From an uncultured Mitsuokella sp. (GTDB lineage: Bacteria > Bacillota > Negativicutes > Selenomonadales > Selenomonadaceae), in the NCBI GenBank assembly GCA_945877355.1, contig CAMCRT010000009.1, positions 1 through 48,368 on the forward strand: a stretch of 48,368 nt of DNA, given 5' to 3'. The notes under the pieces are model-generated. The model was not told where the DNA came from. It saw nothing but the letters and a program-made list of their open reading frames with translations, and made no database searches. This document shows positions 1 through 7,101 of this stretch, piece after piece. A program made the translations under genes and the position numbers. Each line of letters opens with the position of its first letter. The first letter of the stretch is position 1.

Positions 1-168
1 CCGGCACTTTTCCCGCATGCTTTCGTCGCCCTTGATGCGGTAGATGAGGTGCTCAAAGACCGCAGAGCCTGTGCGAGCCGCCTCCTCGTCGCTGATGCGC
101 CGTATCTCCGCCGCCAGCCGCTCCATGACCGCCTCGAGGGCCGGCCGATACGCTCCATAAATATCCAT
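1..168 (-). CDS. Probable RelA/SpoT-domain (p)ppGpp synthetase, N-terminal fragment
   Basis: Only the first 56 codons are present; the gene runs off the left edge. The ATG at 168 on the reverse strand follows a GGAGGGG ribosome-binding site, which fixes the start. After a helical segment (PALEAVMERLAAEIRRIS), the residues FEHLIYRIKGDESMREKC at about 38-55 resemble the 'YRIK..ESM.EK' block that begins the synthetase fold in RelA/SpoT-domain alarmone synthetases. If correct, the product would transfer pyrophosphate from ATP to GDP or GTP in the stringent response. No catalytic residues are inside the window, so the call rests on this one block and stays tentative. Confidence 0.5.
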   Translation of the reverse strand, partial: MDIYGAYRPALEAVMERLAAEIRRISDEEAARTGSAVFEHLIYRIKGDESMREKCR

Positions 169-250
169 CAATTCCCCTCCTATTCTTCTGGCATACATTG
201 TAGCGGGTTTGCCTGAAATCTGCAATAGACGGCAATCATCGAAAATGCGT

Positions 251-279
251 TTGACTTTTCCCCCAAAATATTATATTCT
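251..279 (+). promoter_or_regulatory. Sigma-A-type promoter of the CptI RNA / cptN operon
   Basis: TTGACT at 251-256 and TATTCT at 274-279 are separated by 17 bp. Transcription would start a few bases downstream, near 286, just before the antitoxin repeats. The next gene begins only at 427, so the promoter drives a non-coding leader first, as in type III toxin-antitoxin loci. Confidence 0.6.
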
Positions 280-296
280 ATACATATAAAGTACAC

Positions 297-386
297 CGCT
301 GACCGATATGCGGGCTATAAATGGTCGGGTTGCAAGTATCTCGCTGACCGATATGCGGGTGATAAATGGTCGGGTCGCAAGTCAGC
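297..386 (+). repeat. Two direct 45-bp repeats (CptI units)
   Basis: Unit 1 is 297-341 and unit 2 is 342-386, in exact 45-bp register. Both begin CGCTGACCGATATGCGGG and share ATAAATGGTCGGGT followed by GCAAGT. Differences are concentrated at the 3' end and at two central bases. There is no spacer between the units, which separates this from a CRISPR array. Confidence 0.9.
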
Positions 387-412
387 CCTTCGCCGTCGCG
401 AGGGGCTGTTTT
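383..412 (+). terminator. Intrinsic terminator between antitoxin RNA and toxin gene
   Basis: CAGCCCTT at 383-390 pairs with AGGGGCTG at 401-408, and the stem continues inward with CGC/GCG to a four-base loop. TTTT follows at 409-412. Such a leaky terminator sits between antitoxin and toxin in type III loci, so most transcripts make antitoxin RNA and a minority read into the toxin 15 bp downstream. Confidence 0.8.
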
Positions 413-426
413 CATAGGGGGGGACT

Positions 427-915
427 ATGAAACAAGCAGGCTTTTACATCATCAAAGACAATTTTTTCAGCGATATGGCAGATCCGTATCTTAAGGGTAA
501 TAAAGCGGAAGCCCGCCCCCACTACTACTGCTTCCCAGATGATATCAAGGGAATCTACTGGATGATTCCCCTGTCCAGCCGTGTGGAAAAATTCGAACGA
601 ATCATCAATCGGCGCCACGCTCAGGGAAAACCATGCAATACTCTGCATATTGTACGCCTGGACGACGGCCGTAGAAGTGCCTTTCTTCTACAGGATATGT
701 TCCCTATCAACGATTCTTATATTGAGCGGCCATACACCATTGCAGGAAATCCACTTATGCTTACCAGTGAGCACGAGGTACGTTCTTTGGAAAAGAAAGC
801 GCGAAAGGTACTGCGAATGATTCGTCACGGAGTTCGGTTTCTTCCCACACAGCCAGATGTGCTTCGAATCTATCGCAAGTTGACTATCCGAGCAAAAACA
901 GAAGGAGAGCCCTGA
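427..915 (+). CDS. cptN: CptN-like endoribonuclease toxin of a type III toxin-antitoxin system
   Basis: The 162-residue product has the length and sequence style of the CptN branch of the ToxN/AbiQ superfamily. It opens with MKQAGFYIIKDNFFSDM, then has PHYYCF at about 32-37, YWMIPLSSRVEK near 44-55, and SEHEVR near 114-119. Family members are sequence-specific RNases held inactive by their RNA antitoxin; several act in phage defence by abortive infection. The ATG follows an AGGGGGGGA stretch. The gene is more AT-rich than its surroundings, which suggests transfer. Its stop codon overlaps the next gene's start (TGATG), so the two are translationally coupled. I recognise the family from sequence and layout; catalytic residues were not mapped. 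Confidence 0.8.
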   Translation: MKQAGFYIIKDNFFSDMADPYLKGNKAEARPHYYCFPDDIKGIYWMIPLSSRVEKFERIINRRHAQGKPCNTLHIVRLDDGRRSAFLLQDMFPINDSYIERPYTIAGNPLMLTSEHEVRSLEKKARKVLRMIRHGVRFLPTQPDVLRIYRKLTIRAKTEGEP

Positions 916-1187
916 TGATTTATCCGTTTATGACCTTTGAAGACGATACGGAAATCACCCATTCGGAAATGCTTCCCAACGGGGAAGTAAAGGTATTCGT
1001 GGAGACGCCTGACGAAAAGGATTGCTTCCATAGTCTGGTCTGCTACCTGCCCTCCTACCGTGTCGAGGATGTCATCGGCTATTCCCAAGAGGAAGTCGAT
1101 AAATATCTGGCTTTCATCAAAAAGGCGGCCAATCTGATTATCGAGTTTTCCCAGGAGGGCGGCTTCTGCCATACCACAGCGGGTTAA
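915..1187 (+). CDS. Conserved 90-aa protein coupled to the CptN toxin
   Basis: The start codon shares one base with the toxin stop (TGATG at 913-917). The 90-residue product starts MIYPFMTFEDDTEITHSEM, continues with a probable strand/turn region (NGEVKVFVETPDEKD) and ends in a helix around FIKKAANLIIEFSQ. It has no signal peptide or membrane segment. It matches no family I can name with confidence. A near copy, 71 of 90 residues identical by direct comparison, lies at 45838-46110 upstream of a DUF4160 gene. Two separate small accessory modules therefore carry it, which suggests a toxin-antitoxin accessory or antitoxin-like role. That role is inference only. Confidence 0.8.
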   Translation: MIYPFMTFEDDTEITHSEMLPNGEVKVFVETPDEKDCFHSLVCYLPSYRVEDVIGYSQEEVDKYLAFIKKAANLIIEFSQEGGFCHTTAG

Positions 1188-1224
1188 GATTTTATATTCC
1201 TGATGAACCTATCCACTACGCATA

Positions 1225-1270
1225 AAGAGGAGGCTGCTGCCGGATATATCCGGCGGCAGCCTCCTCTTAT
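1225..1270 (+). terminator. Strong terminator between convergent genes
   Basis: AAGAGGAGGCTGCTGCCGG (1225-1243) and its complement at 1250-1268 form a 19-bp stem with an ATATAT loop, followed by TTATTTT. The A/T tracts on both sides let it end the cptN operon on the forward strand and the flavodoxin gene on the reverse strand. Confidence 0.85.
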
Positions 1271-1282
1271 TTTCCTATCGTA

Positions 1283-1714
1283 TCAGAGAGATGCGGCGAA
1301 GTCCTTGCCGAGCTTTTCGCAGGTGGCGAGGTCGTCAGCGGAGGGCTCGTTCTCGACGGCGAGGCCGTCGGCGAAGAGCTTGGCGCCAGCATTTTTCGTG
1401 CGCTCGCTCCATGCCTCCATCCAGGCGCCGCCGCCCCAGCCGTAGGAGCCGAAGAGGATCGTCGGCACGCCGGAGAGGTTCCCCTCTGCCTCGGCGAAGA
1501 AGGGCTCGAAGGAACCTTCCTCCAGCACCTCGTCCCCCATGGCAGGGCAGCCAAAGGCCATGGCGTCGTAGTCCTTCACCTTGTCGGCGCTGAAGCTGTC
1601 CACCTCAAAGAGAGAGACCTCGGCGCCGCCCTCCTTGGCGCCCTTCTCCACGGCCTTTGCCATTGCTGCCGTGTTGCCCGTTCCCGACCAATAAACAACT
1701 GCCAGCTTTTTCAT
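1283..1714 (-). CDS. Flavodoxin (short-chain)
   Basis: The 143-residue product is a small FMN electron carrier of the cytoplasm. The phosphate-binding loop SGTGNT lies at residues 10-15 after Trp9. The FGSYGWGGG loop near 88-96 supplies a residue that stacks on the flavin. Sequence and length are very close to the classic Megasphaera elsdenii flavodoxin (VYWSGTGNT, GCPAMG, LFGSYGWG). The start is set by AGGAGG upstream of the ATG. A DUF3793 gene lies upstream on the same strand, and its promoter overlaps a Fur-like box. This fits the known use of flavodoxin as a substitute for ferredoxin during iron shortage. Confidence 0.95.
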   Translation of the reverse strand: MKKLAVVYWSGTGNTAAMAKAVEKGAKEGGAEVSLFEVDSFSADKVKDYDAMAFGCPAMGDEVLEEGSFEPFFAEAEGNLSGVPTILFGSYGWGGGAWMEAWSERTKNAGAKLFADGLAVENEPSADDLATCEKLGKDFAASL

Positions 1715-1843
1715 GATGCATTCCTCCTAATAAATATCAGATAGCTTTCTATGTCTGTTCCTTGCTTCATCTGTATCATACCACCCAGCGGGCTGGAATA
1801 GATGTTACAAAGAGCACACCTTTTTCCCTCTGTCTCCTGCCCC

Positions 1844-2410
1844 TCAGCCGGCCTGAACCAATGTCGCGAAGGGCACGCCCTTTTCCAGCCGGGTGCAGAA
1901 GGCATGGGTGCAGTCCGTAAAGCGGTCAAAAAGGGCCCGGGTCTCCGCCTCGTGGGCGTAGACCTTCCAGTAGCCGCTATAGCAGAACTTCCGCCCCTTG
2001 TGCTGGATGAAGCCCTCCACGTCCTCCGGCGGGTAGCCCAGGAAAAGGCCGATCTCATGGGGAAAGGTCTTCCGGAGCACCATGCGAGAGCGCAGATGCT
2101 CCAGCATCTCCCGGGTACTGTCCCACTCCCGATACCCCAGGGGCTGGAGTATCGCCTGGGCCTTCGGGGAGGCCAGTGCCTCCCGGAGTGCCTCCTCCCG
2201 GTAAAAGAGCAGCAGCACATACTCCGCCCCCTCCGCCACGCAGAAGGTGGAGATGCCCTTGCACGTAAAGCAGGGCCCGTAGGAGGCCAGAAGACCATCG
2301 AAGTCCTCGAAGCTCGACCGGCGGAAGGACAGAAGGCTCGCCGCCTTCAGCCCGGTGAGCGTCGGCGCCGCATGGAGCCCCAGGATTTGCTCAAAATACG
2401 CTTTCCCCAC
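1844..2410 (-). CDS. DUF3793 family protein
   Basis: The 188-residue soluble protein has the DUF3793 pattern: an N-terminal 'LLSFRR' block near 26-31, a Cys pair around 47-50 (PCFTCKG), then FPHEIGLFLGYPPEDVEGF at about 117-135 and a C-terminal 'GYWKVYAHE' region. The function of the family is unknown; its genes often sit beside flavodoxin and iron-uptake genes, as here. Translation starts at GTG 2410 behind GAGGTGATTTT. The gap to flavodoxin is about 130 bp and shows no clear terminator, so the two genes probably form one iron-responsive unit. Confidence 0.8.
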   Translation of the reverse strand: MGKAYFEQILGLHAAPTLTGLKAASLLSFRRSSFEDFDGLLASYGPCFTCKGISTFCVAEGAEYVLLLFYREEALREALASPKAQAILQPLGYREWDSTREMLEHLRSRMVLRKTFPHEIGLFLGYPPEDVEGFIQHKGRKFCYSGYWKVYAHEAETRALFDRFTDCTHAFCTRLEKGVPFATLVQAG

Positions 2411-2449
2411 AAAATCACCTCACGAATTGAGAACCGATATCACGACTTC

Positions 2450-2478
2450 AGTATAATACAACTGATATTCATTTGCAA
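2450..2478 (-). promoter_or_regulatory. Promoter with overlapping Fur-like box
   Basis: On the reverse strand TTGCAA (2473-2478) and TATACT (2450-2455) are spaced 17 bp. The forward-strand sequence TGATATTCATTTGCA (2463-2477) matches the 7-1-7 Fur inverted repeat TGATAATnATTATCA at 11 of 14 arm positions and lies across the -35 and spacer. Iron-dependent repression of the DUF3793-flavodoxin unit is the likely meaning. Confidence 0.5.
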
Positions 2479-2528
2479 GTTTATTTTTGATTTTCTTTTG
2501 TTTCTGTTGCGTCTCCCCTCCTTCCCTG

Positions 2529-2557
2529 TTGGCAAAGGCTCCTGTTCATTGTATAAT
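2529..2557 (+). promoter_or_regulatory. Promoter of the ABC transporter operon
   Basis: TTGGCA (2529-2534) and TATAAT (2552-2557) are separated by 17 bp. The predicted start near 2565 leaves a leader of about 55 nt before the ATG at 2620. That is too short for a T-box riboswitch of the kind that often precedes tryptophan-type transporters. Confidence 0.65.
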
Positions 2558-2619
2558 AAGAAAGATTACAACCAATGTGTAAGTGCATTTCTCCAAGAAA
2601 AGAAAGGTGGTTTTCTCCC

Positions 2620-3615
2620 ATGAACATCATGAAGGCGTGCAGGCGCATGCTTCCTGTGGCCGCACTTCTCGCGGCCTCCCTCGTGGCGGGCTGCGGCAGC
2701 CAGGCAGGCAATTCCGGCGACAAGACCTACAATATCGGCATCGTCCAGCTCGTGGAGCACAATGCCCTCGACGCGGCCAACAAGGGCTTTGTGGACGGGC
2801 TGAAGGAGCGGGGCTTCGAGGAGGGCAAGAACCTGACCATCGACCGGCAGAATGCCCAGGCGGATCAGTCGAACCTCCAGAATATCGCCCAGCACTTCGT
2901 CTCGGCAAAGATGGACCTCATCTGCGCCATCGCCACGCCGGCAGCCCAGACGGTGGCAAATGCCACCCATGACATCCCCATCGTGGGCACGGCCATCACG
3001 GACTACGTGGGGGCAAAGCTCGCCCAGTCCAATGAAAAGCCGGGCGGCAACGTGACGGGCACCAGCGATATGAGCCCCATCAAGGACCAGATCGACCTGC
3101 TGCTGAAGCTGAAGCCCACGGCAAAGACCATCGGCGTCATCTACTGCTCCAGCGAGGTGAACTCCGAGATCCAGGTGAAGGCCATGCAGGAGTATGCCGA
3201 GTCGAAGGGCCTGACGGTGAAGGTGGCCACCATCTCCACGGTCAACGATATCCAGCAGGCCGCCCAGAGCCTCGTGGGCTCCGTGGATGCCTTCTACGAG
3301 CCGACGGATAACGTCATCGCCTCCGCCATGCCCACCCTCATGGACATCACGAATGCGGCGAAGATCCCCGTCATCTGCGGCGAGCCGAACCAGGTGAAGG
3401 CCGGCGGCCTCGCCACCTACGGCGTGGACTACTACCAGCTGGGCGTCCAGACGGGCCACATGGCAGCCGATATCCTGGAGGGCAAGGCAAAGCCCGGTGA
3501 CATGGCCATCGAGCTGCCGAAGAACCTTCGCATCACTATCAACAAGAAGAACGCGGACACCATCGGCCTTACGATTCCTGAGGACGTGCTGAAGGACGCG
3601 GACATCGTGGAGTAA
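2620..3615 (+). CDS. ABC transporter substrate-binding lipoprotein (TrpX-like)
   Basis: The 331-residue product starts at ATG 2620, placed by AAAGGTGG nine bases upstream; an earlier in-frame ATG at 2575 lacks a site. A lipoprotein signal peptide ends in the lipobox VAGC with Cys25. The mature part has the ABC_sub_bind fold: TYNIGIVQLVEH, then IPIVGTAITD and an 'EGKAKPGDMAIE' C-terminal region. The family binds small ligands such as tryptophan or other amino acids outside the membrane and delivers them to the permease encoded next (2-bp gap). The ligand cannot be read from the sequence. Confidence 0.85.
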   Translation: MNIMKACRRMLPVAALLAASLVAGCGSQAGNSGDKTYNIGIVQLVEHNALDAANKGFVDGLKERGFEEGKNLTIDRQNAQADQSNLQNIAQHFVSAKMDLICAIATPAAQTVANATHDIPIVGTAITDYVGAKLAQSNEKPGGNVTGTSDMSPIKDQIDLLLKLKPTAKTIGVIYCSSEVNSEIQVKAMQEYAESKGLTVKVATISTVNDIQQAAQSLVGSVDAFYEPTDNVIASAMPTLMDITNAAKIPVICGEPNQVKAGGLATYGVDYYQLGVQTGHMAADILEGKAKPGDMAIELPKNLRITINKKNADTIGLTIPEDVLKDADIVE

Positions 3616-3617
3616 AT

Positions 3618-4496
3618 ATGGATCTCATCATCTCGACCGTTTCCCAGGGGCTCCTTTGGGCGCTCCTGGCCATCGGCGTCTATCTGACCTTCCGCGTGCT
3701 GGACATCGCGGACCTCACGGTGGAGGGAAGCTTCCCCCTGGGGGCTGCGACGGCCGCCACGCTCCTGACCTCTGGGGCGAGCCCCTTCGTCGCCATCGCT
3801 GTGGCCTGCGTCGCAGGCATGCTCTCAGGCGTCGTCACGGGCCTCCTCACCACGAAGCTCAAGATCCCGGCACTTCTCGCGGGCATCCTCACCATGATCG
3901 CCCTCTACTCCGTGAATCTTCGCATCATGGGCAAGGCAAACCTGCCGCTTCTGTCCACGGACACCATATTCACGGTGCTGCCCCTGGGGCTGGACAAGGG
4001 CATGACGGTGCTGGCTGTGGGCTTTATCATCGTCTTTATCGTCGCCGTGCTGAACTATTGGTTCTTCGGAACGGAGCTGGGCGCCGCCATCCGCGCCACC
4101 GGCGACAATCCCCACATGATCCGGGCCAATGGCATCAATACGGACATCATGATCGTGCTGGGCCTCCTGCTCTCCAATGGCCTCGTGGCCATGTCCGGGG
4201 CCCTCGTCGCCCAGTCGAATGGCTTTGCGGACGTGGGCATGGGTGTCGGCACCATCGTCATCGGCCTCGCCTCCGTCATCATCGGCGAGGTGCTCTTCGG
4301 CACCAAGAGCTTCAAGAACTGCCTCATCTCCGTGATCCTGGGCTCCATCGTCTACCGGGCCGTCATCGCGGTGGTGCTGCAGCTGGGCATGCCGCCGAAC
4401 GACCTGAAGCTCTTCACGGCCATCCTCGTGGCCATCGCCCTCTCCATGCCGCTCATCCAGGCAAAGTGGAACAGTATCAAAAGGGGGATGCGCTAA
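3618..4496 (+). CDS. ABC transporter permease (TrpY-like, BPD_transp_2)
   Basis: The 292-residue integral membrane protein has about eight to nine hydrophobic segments. It has the branched-chain-amino-acid-type permease signature around residues 145-190 (GTELGAAIRATGDNPHMIRA), the cytoplasmic loop that contacts the ATPase. It begins 2 bp after the binding-protein stop and ends directly before the ATPase ATG, so the three genes are one operon. It forms the channel of an uptake transporter whose substrate is set by the upstream lipoprotein. Confidence 0.88.
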   Translation: MDLIISTVSQGLLWALLAIGVYLTFRVLDIADLTVEGSFPLGAATAATLLTSGASPFVAIAVACVAGMLSGVVTGLLTTKLKIPALLAGILTMIALYSVNLRIMGKANLPLLSTDTIFTVLPLGLDKGMTVLAVGFIIVFIVAVLNYWFFGTELGAAIRATGDNPHMIRANGINTDIMIVLGLLLSNGLVAMSGALVAQSNGFADVGMGVGTIVIGLASVIIGEVLFGTKSFKNCLISVILGSIVYRAVIAVVLQLGMPPNDLKLFTAILVAIALSMPLIQAKWNSIKRGMR

Positions 4497-5291
4497 ATGC
4501 TCGATATCAAGGACATCTCCAAGACCTTCCACCCCGGCACCATCACGGAGAAGCTCGCCCTCTCCCATGTGTCGCTGCATCTCGCCCCCGGCGACTTCGT
4601 CACCGTCATCGGCGGCAACGGCGCGGGAAAATCCACCCTCATGAACGCCATCGCGGGCACGTACCCGGTGGATGAGGGCAGTATCTCCATCGAGGGCACG
4701 GACATCACCCGCTGGAGCGAGCCCCGCCGGGCAAAGTTCATCGGCCGGGTCTTCCAGGACCCCATGATGGGCACGGCGGCCAACATGATGATCGAGGAAA
4801 ACCTCGCCATCGCCAAGCGCCGGGGAAAAACGCCGACGCTCCGGTGGAGCTCCTCGGAAAATGACCGGAAGGAATACCGGGAGCTTCTCGCTTCCCTGAA
4901 GCTGGGACTGGAGGACCGGCTGGAGTCAAAGGTGGGCCTCCTCTCCGGCGGCCAGCGGCAGGCATTGACCCTCCTCATGGCGACCCTCGCCCGGCCGAAG
5001 CTCCTGCTCCTGGATGAGCACACGGCGGCCCTCGACCCGAAGACGGCGGAAAAGGTGCTAGCCCTGACGGAGGAGGTCATCGAGAAACAAAAGCTGACCA
5101 CCCTCATGATCACCCACAACATGCGGGACGCCCTGCGCCTGGGGAACCGCCTCATCATGATGTACGGCGGCAAAATCCTCTTCGACGTCTCCGGGGAGGA
5201 AAAGAAGCATCTCGAGATCAAGGACCTTCTCGCCATGTTCGAAAAGGCCGCCGGCAGCGAGCTCGCTAACGACAGCCTGCTGCTAAGCTGA
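4497..5291 (+). CDS. ABC transporter ATP-binding protein (TrpZ-like)
   Basis: The 264-residue cytoplasmic ATPase has Walker A GGNGAGKST at 39-47, Q-loop Gln87, signature LSGGQRQ at 149-155 and Walker B LLLLDEHTAAL at 169-179. The H-loop follows in MITHNMRDAL. Its ATG directly follows the permease stop, which implies coupled translation. It powers import by the preceding permease and lipoprotein. In Walker B, DEH replaces the commoner DEP, as in other TrpZ-type ATPases. A palindromic repeat and a terminator follow. Confidence 0.92.
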   Translation: MLDIKDISKTFHPGTITEKLALSHVSLHLAPGDFVTVIGGNGAGKSTLMNAIAGTYPVDEGSISIEGTDITRWSEPRRAKFIGRVFQDPMMGTAANMMIEENLAIAKRRGKTPTLRWSSSENDRKEYRELLASLKLGLEDRLESKVGLLSGGQRQALTLLMATLARPKLLLLDEHTAALDPKTAEKVLALTEEVIEKQKLTTLMITHNMRDALRLGNRLIMMYGGKILFDVSGEEKKHLEIKDLLAMFEKAAGSELANDSLLLS

Positions 5292-5322
5292 CCCCCAATA
5301 ACCTAGAAATCAAACCTACCTT

Positions 5323-5503
5323 GCGAAGACACCCTCCCATAAGCGCAGCGTTGTGGAGAGGGCGTTTAGCTTGCTTTTCTTTCGCCCTCCGCCCGGAATT
5401 CACCGTTCAAACGAAGTGCGTTTTGAATGGAGGGCGGTAAATTAAGCGGAAGAAAAGCAAGTAGCCCTCGGAACTCCGTGAAGCGTTGGGAGGGCGTCTT
5501 CGC
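5323..5503. repeat. Family B palindromic repeat, long form with nested inverted repeats
   Basis: The outer arms GCGAAGACACCCTCCCA (5323-5339) and TGGGAGGGCGTCTTCGC (5487-5503) are inverted. Inside are further concentric arms: GCTTGCTTTTCTT near 5369-5381 with AAGAAAAGCAAG near 5450-5461, CGCCCTCC at 5383-5390 with GGAGGGCG at 5429-5436, and GTTCAAA with TTTTGAA at the centre. A shorter relative lies at 21586-21641. The whole unit can fold as one long hairpin. Confidence 0.8.
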
Positions 5504-5510
5504 TGCTCGC

Positions 5511-5541
5511 ACAAAAGGACTGCCTATTGGCAGTCCTTTGT
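5511..5541. terminator. Bidirectional terminator between ABC operon and cysK
   Basis: ACAAAAGGACTGCC (5511-5524) and GGCAGTCCTTTGT (5529-5541) form a stem with loop TATT. It lies between the convergent ABC operon and cysK and could end transcription from either side, though the T-tracts are short. Confidence 0.65.
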
Positions 5542-5565
5542 ATGTTCTATGCGATTCTTGAGAGA

Positions 5566-6498
5566 TTACTTTGCGAAAAGCTCCGTGGAGAGATAGCGGT
5601 CGCCCGTGTCCGGCAGGAGGACGACGATGTTCTTGCCCTTGTTCTCGGAACGCTTGGCGAGCTCCACGCCGGCGGCAAGCGCTGCACCGGAGGAGATGCC
5701 CACGAGGATGCCCTCCAGATGGGCGAACTGGCGGCCATACTCGAAGGCTGCCTCGTTGGAGATGGTCACCACCTCGTCATAGACCTTCGTGTCGAGGGTC
5801 TCGGGGACGAAGCCTGCGCCGATGCCCTGGATCTTGTGGGGGCCAGCCTGGCCCTTGGAGAGGACAGGGCTCGTCTCCGGCTCCACGGCGATGACCTGGA
5901 CGCTCGCGTTCTTCTTCTTGAGATAATGGCCCACGCCCGTCAGCGTGCCGCCGGTGCCGACGCCTGCGATGAAGGCATCCACTTTGCCGTCCAGAGCGTC
6001 GTAGATCTCCGGGCCCGTAGTGGCCTCGTGGGCCTCCGGGTTTGCCTGGTTCGTGAACTGGGAGGGGATGAAGGAGTTCGGTGTCTCCTTCGCCAGCTCC
6101 TCCGCCTTGGCGATGGCGCCCTTCATGCCCTTTGCGCCCTCCGTGAGGACGATCTGGGCGCCGTAAGCCTTCAGGAGGTTGCGGCGCTCCACGCTCATGG
6201 TCTCCGGCATGGTGAGGATGGCCTTGTAGCCGCGGGCGGCGGCGACGGAGGCGAGGCCGATGCCCGTGTTGCCAGAGGTGGGCTCGATGATGACGGAGCC
6301 TTCCTTAAGCTTGCCTTCCTTCTCCGCCTTCGTGATCATCGCGAGGGCGATGCGGTCCTTGACGGAGCCGGCGGGGTTGAAGTACTCCAGCTTGACGAAG
6401 AGGTTCGCCGGCAGGTCGTTTGCCTTGGCAAAGTTGTTTGCCTTCAGGAGCGGTGTGCCGCCGATGAGTTCCGTGACGTTGTTGTAAACGTTAGCCAT
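5566..6498 (-). CDS. cysK: Cysteine synthase A (O-acetylserine sulfhydrylase)
   Basis: The 310-residue PLP enzyme makes cysteine from O-acetylserine and sulfide in the cytoplasm. The PLP lysine is Lys47 in NPAGSVKDR. The substrate loop TSGNTG lies at 74-79, and the phosphate-binding GTGGTLTG segment is near residue 180. The start at 6498 (MANVYNN) is preferred over an in-frame ATG at 6513, because GGGGGA sits seven bases before it and the upstream ATG lies inside that site. The gene is divergent from an Rrf2-family regulator, and its promoter carries an inverted repeat just past the -10, suggesting CymR-like control. Confidence 0.95.
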   Translation of the reverse strand: MANVYNNVTELIGGTPLLKANNFAKANDLPANLFVKLEYFNPAGSVKDRIALAMITKAEKEGKLKEGSVIIEPTSGNTGIGLASVAAARGYKAILTMPETMSVERRNLLKAYGAQIVLTEGAKGMKGAIAKAEELAKETPNSFIPSQFTNQANPEAHEATTGPEIYDALDGKVDAFIAGVGTGGTLTGVGHYLKKKNASVQVIAVEPETSPVLSKGQAGPHKIQGIGAGFVPETLDTKVYDEVVTISNEAAFEYGRQFAHLEGILVGISSGAALAAGVELAKRSENKGKNIVVLLPDTGDRYLSTELFAK

Positions 6499-6532
6499 GT
6501 TTTTGTCCCCCATTAAATTATTTATATTGAAT

Positions 6533-6584
6533 ACATATATGCTTGATATGTTTATATCCTACCACACTTCCCGGGCTCTGTCAA
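6533..6584 (-). promoter_or_regulatory. cysK promoter and candidate CymR-like operator
   Basis: On the reverse strand TTGACA (6579-6584) and TAGGAT (6556-6561) are spaced 17 bp. Directly downstream, ACATAT (6533-6538) and ATATGT (6546-6551) form an inverted repeat with a 7-bp gap across the transcription start. This is a natural repressor site for the adjacent Rrf2-family protein; the binding is inferred. Confidence 0.55.
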
Positions 6585-6590
6585 CACCTA

Positions 6591-6619
6591 TTGACAAATT
6601 CCTGTTATTTTACTATGCT
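6591..6619 (+). promoter_or_regulatory. Promoter of the Rrf2-family regulator
   Basis: TTGACA (6591-6596) and TATGCT (6614-6619) are spaced 17 bp; the gene starts at 6655. The -35 lies about 7 bp from the divergent cysK -35, so one bound regulator could affect both promoters. Confidence 0.6.
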
Positions 6620-6654
6620 TTGTAGGAGACTTAAAACGAAAGAGAAGGATTCCT

Positions 6655-7101
6655 ATGAAGATATCAGCAAAGGGAAGGTACGGCCTGGCAGCCATGACAT
6701 ACCTCGCCCATAAATACGAGACGGGGGTGCCCGTCACCATCATCAGCGTGTCGGAGAAGCTGGGCATCTCGAAGATCTATCTCGAGCAGGTCTTTTCCTT
6801 ATTAAAGAGGGCGGGCCTGGTGAACTCCATCAAGGGGAGTGCCGGCGGCTACCAGCTGGCCAGGTCCCCCCGGGAAATCACGGCCTACGATGTGCTCGCC
6901 GCCATCGAGCTCTCCCTCATGGAGAAGGCGGCCCCCTCGTCGCCGGACAAGATGCCGGAGCTGGACCGGGCGCTCGCCTCACGGGTCTTTTCGCCCCTGG
7001 ACAAGGCCATCCATGAGGCCCTCTCCTCTGTGACCCTCGACGGGATTCTCGTGGCGGTGGACGAGGAGAAAGCGGCGGACAGTCTCATGTATTTCATCTG
7101 A
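6655..7101 (+). CDS. Rrf2-family transcriptional regulator, CymR-like
   Basis: The 148-residue DNA-binding protein begins with the Rrf2 winged-helix signature (MKISAKGRYGLAAMTYLA). Its recognition region ISKIYLEQVFSLLKRAGLV is near residues 42-60, with the wing KGSAGGYQLAR near 62-72. There is no cysteine in the protein, so it cannot hold the Fe-S cluster of IscR or NsrR. This points to CymR, the repressor of sulfur and cysteine genes that works with CysK. Its position divergent from cysK supports this. ATG 6655 follows AGAAGGATTCCT. Confidence 0.85.
   Translation: MKISAKGRYGLAAMTYLAHKYETGVPVTIISVSEKLGISKIYLEQVFSLLKRAGLVNSIKGSAGGYQLARSPREITAYDVLAAIELSLMEKAAPSSPDKMPELDRALASRVFSPLDKAIHEALSSVTLDGILVAVDEEKAADSLMYFI

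Larger units (their letters stand above)
286..412 (+). ncRNA. Type III antitoxin RNA (CptI-like), two 45-nt repeats
   Basis: Between the promoter and the toxin gene lie two tandem 45-nt repeats, followed by an intrinsic terminator. Type III antitoxins are RNAs made of 34-45 nt tandem repeats. The toxin, an endoribonuclease, cuts the precursor into single repeats, and each folds as a pseudoknot that binds and inhibits it. Each repeat contains GACC and GGTC arms around an A/T-rich centre, compatible with a folded core. A short partial repeat end (AAGTA, about 289-293) precedes the first full unit. The identification comes from layout plus the recognised toxin; the RNA sequence itself is not conserved enough to name alone. 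Confidence 0.75.

Noticed and set aside
297-386. Possible CRISPR array
   Set aside because: Only two repeats with no spacers between them; the register and position fit a type III antitoxin RNA.
2500-2620. T-box or other riboswitch before the TrpX-like transporter
   Set aside because: The leader from the predicted start is only about 55 nt and lacks a T-box sequence or terminator.
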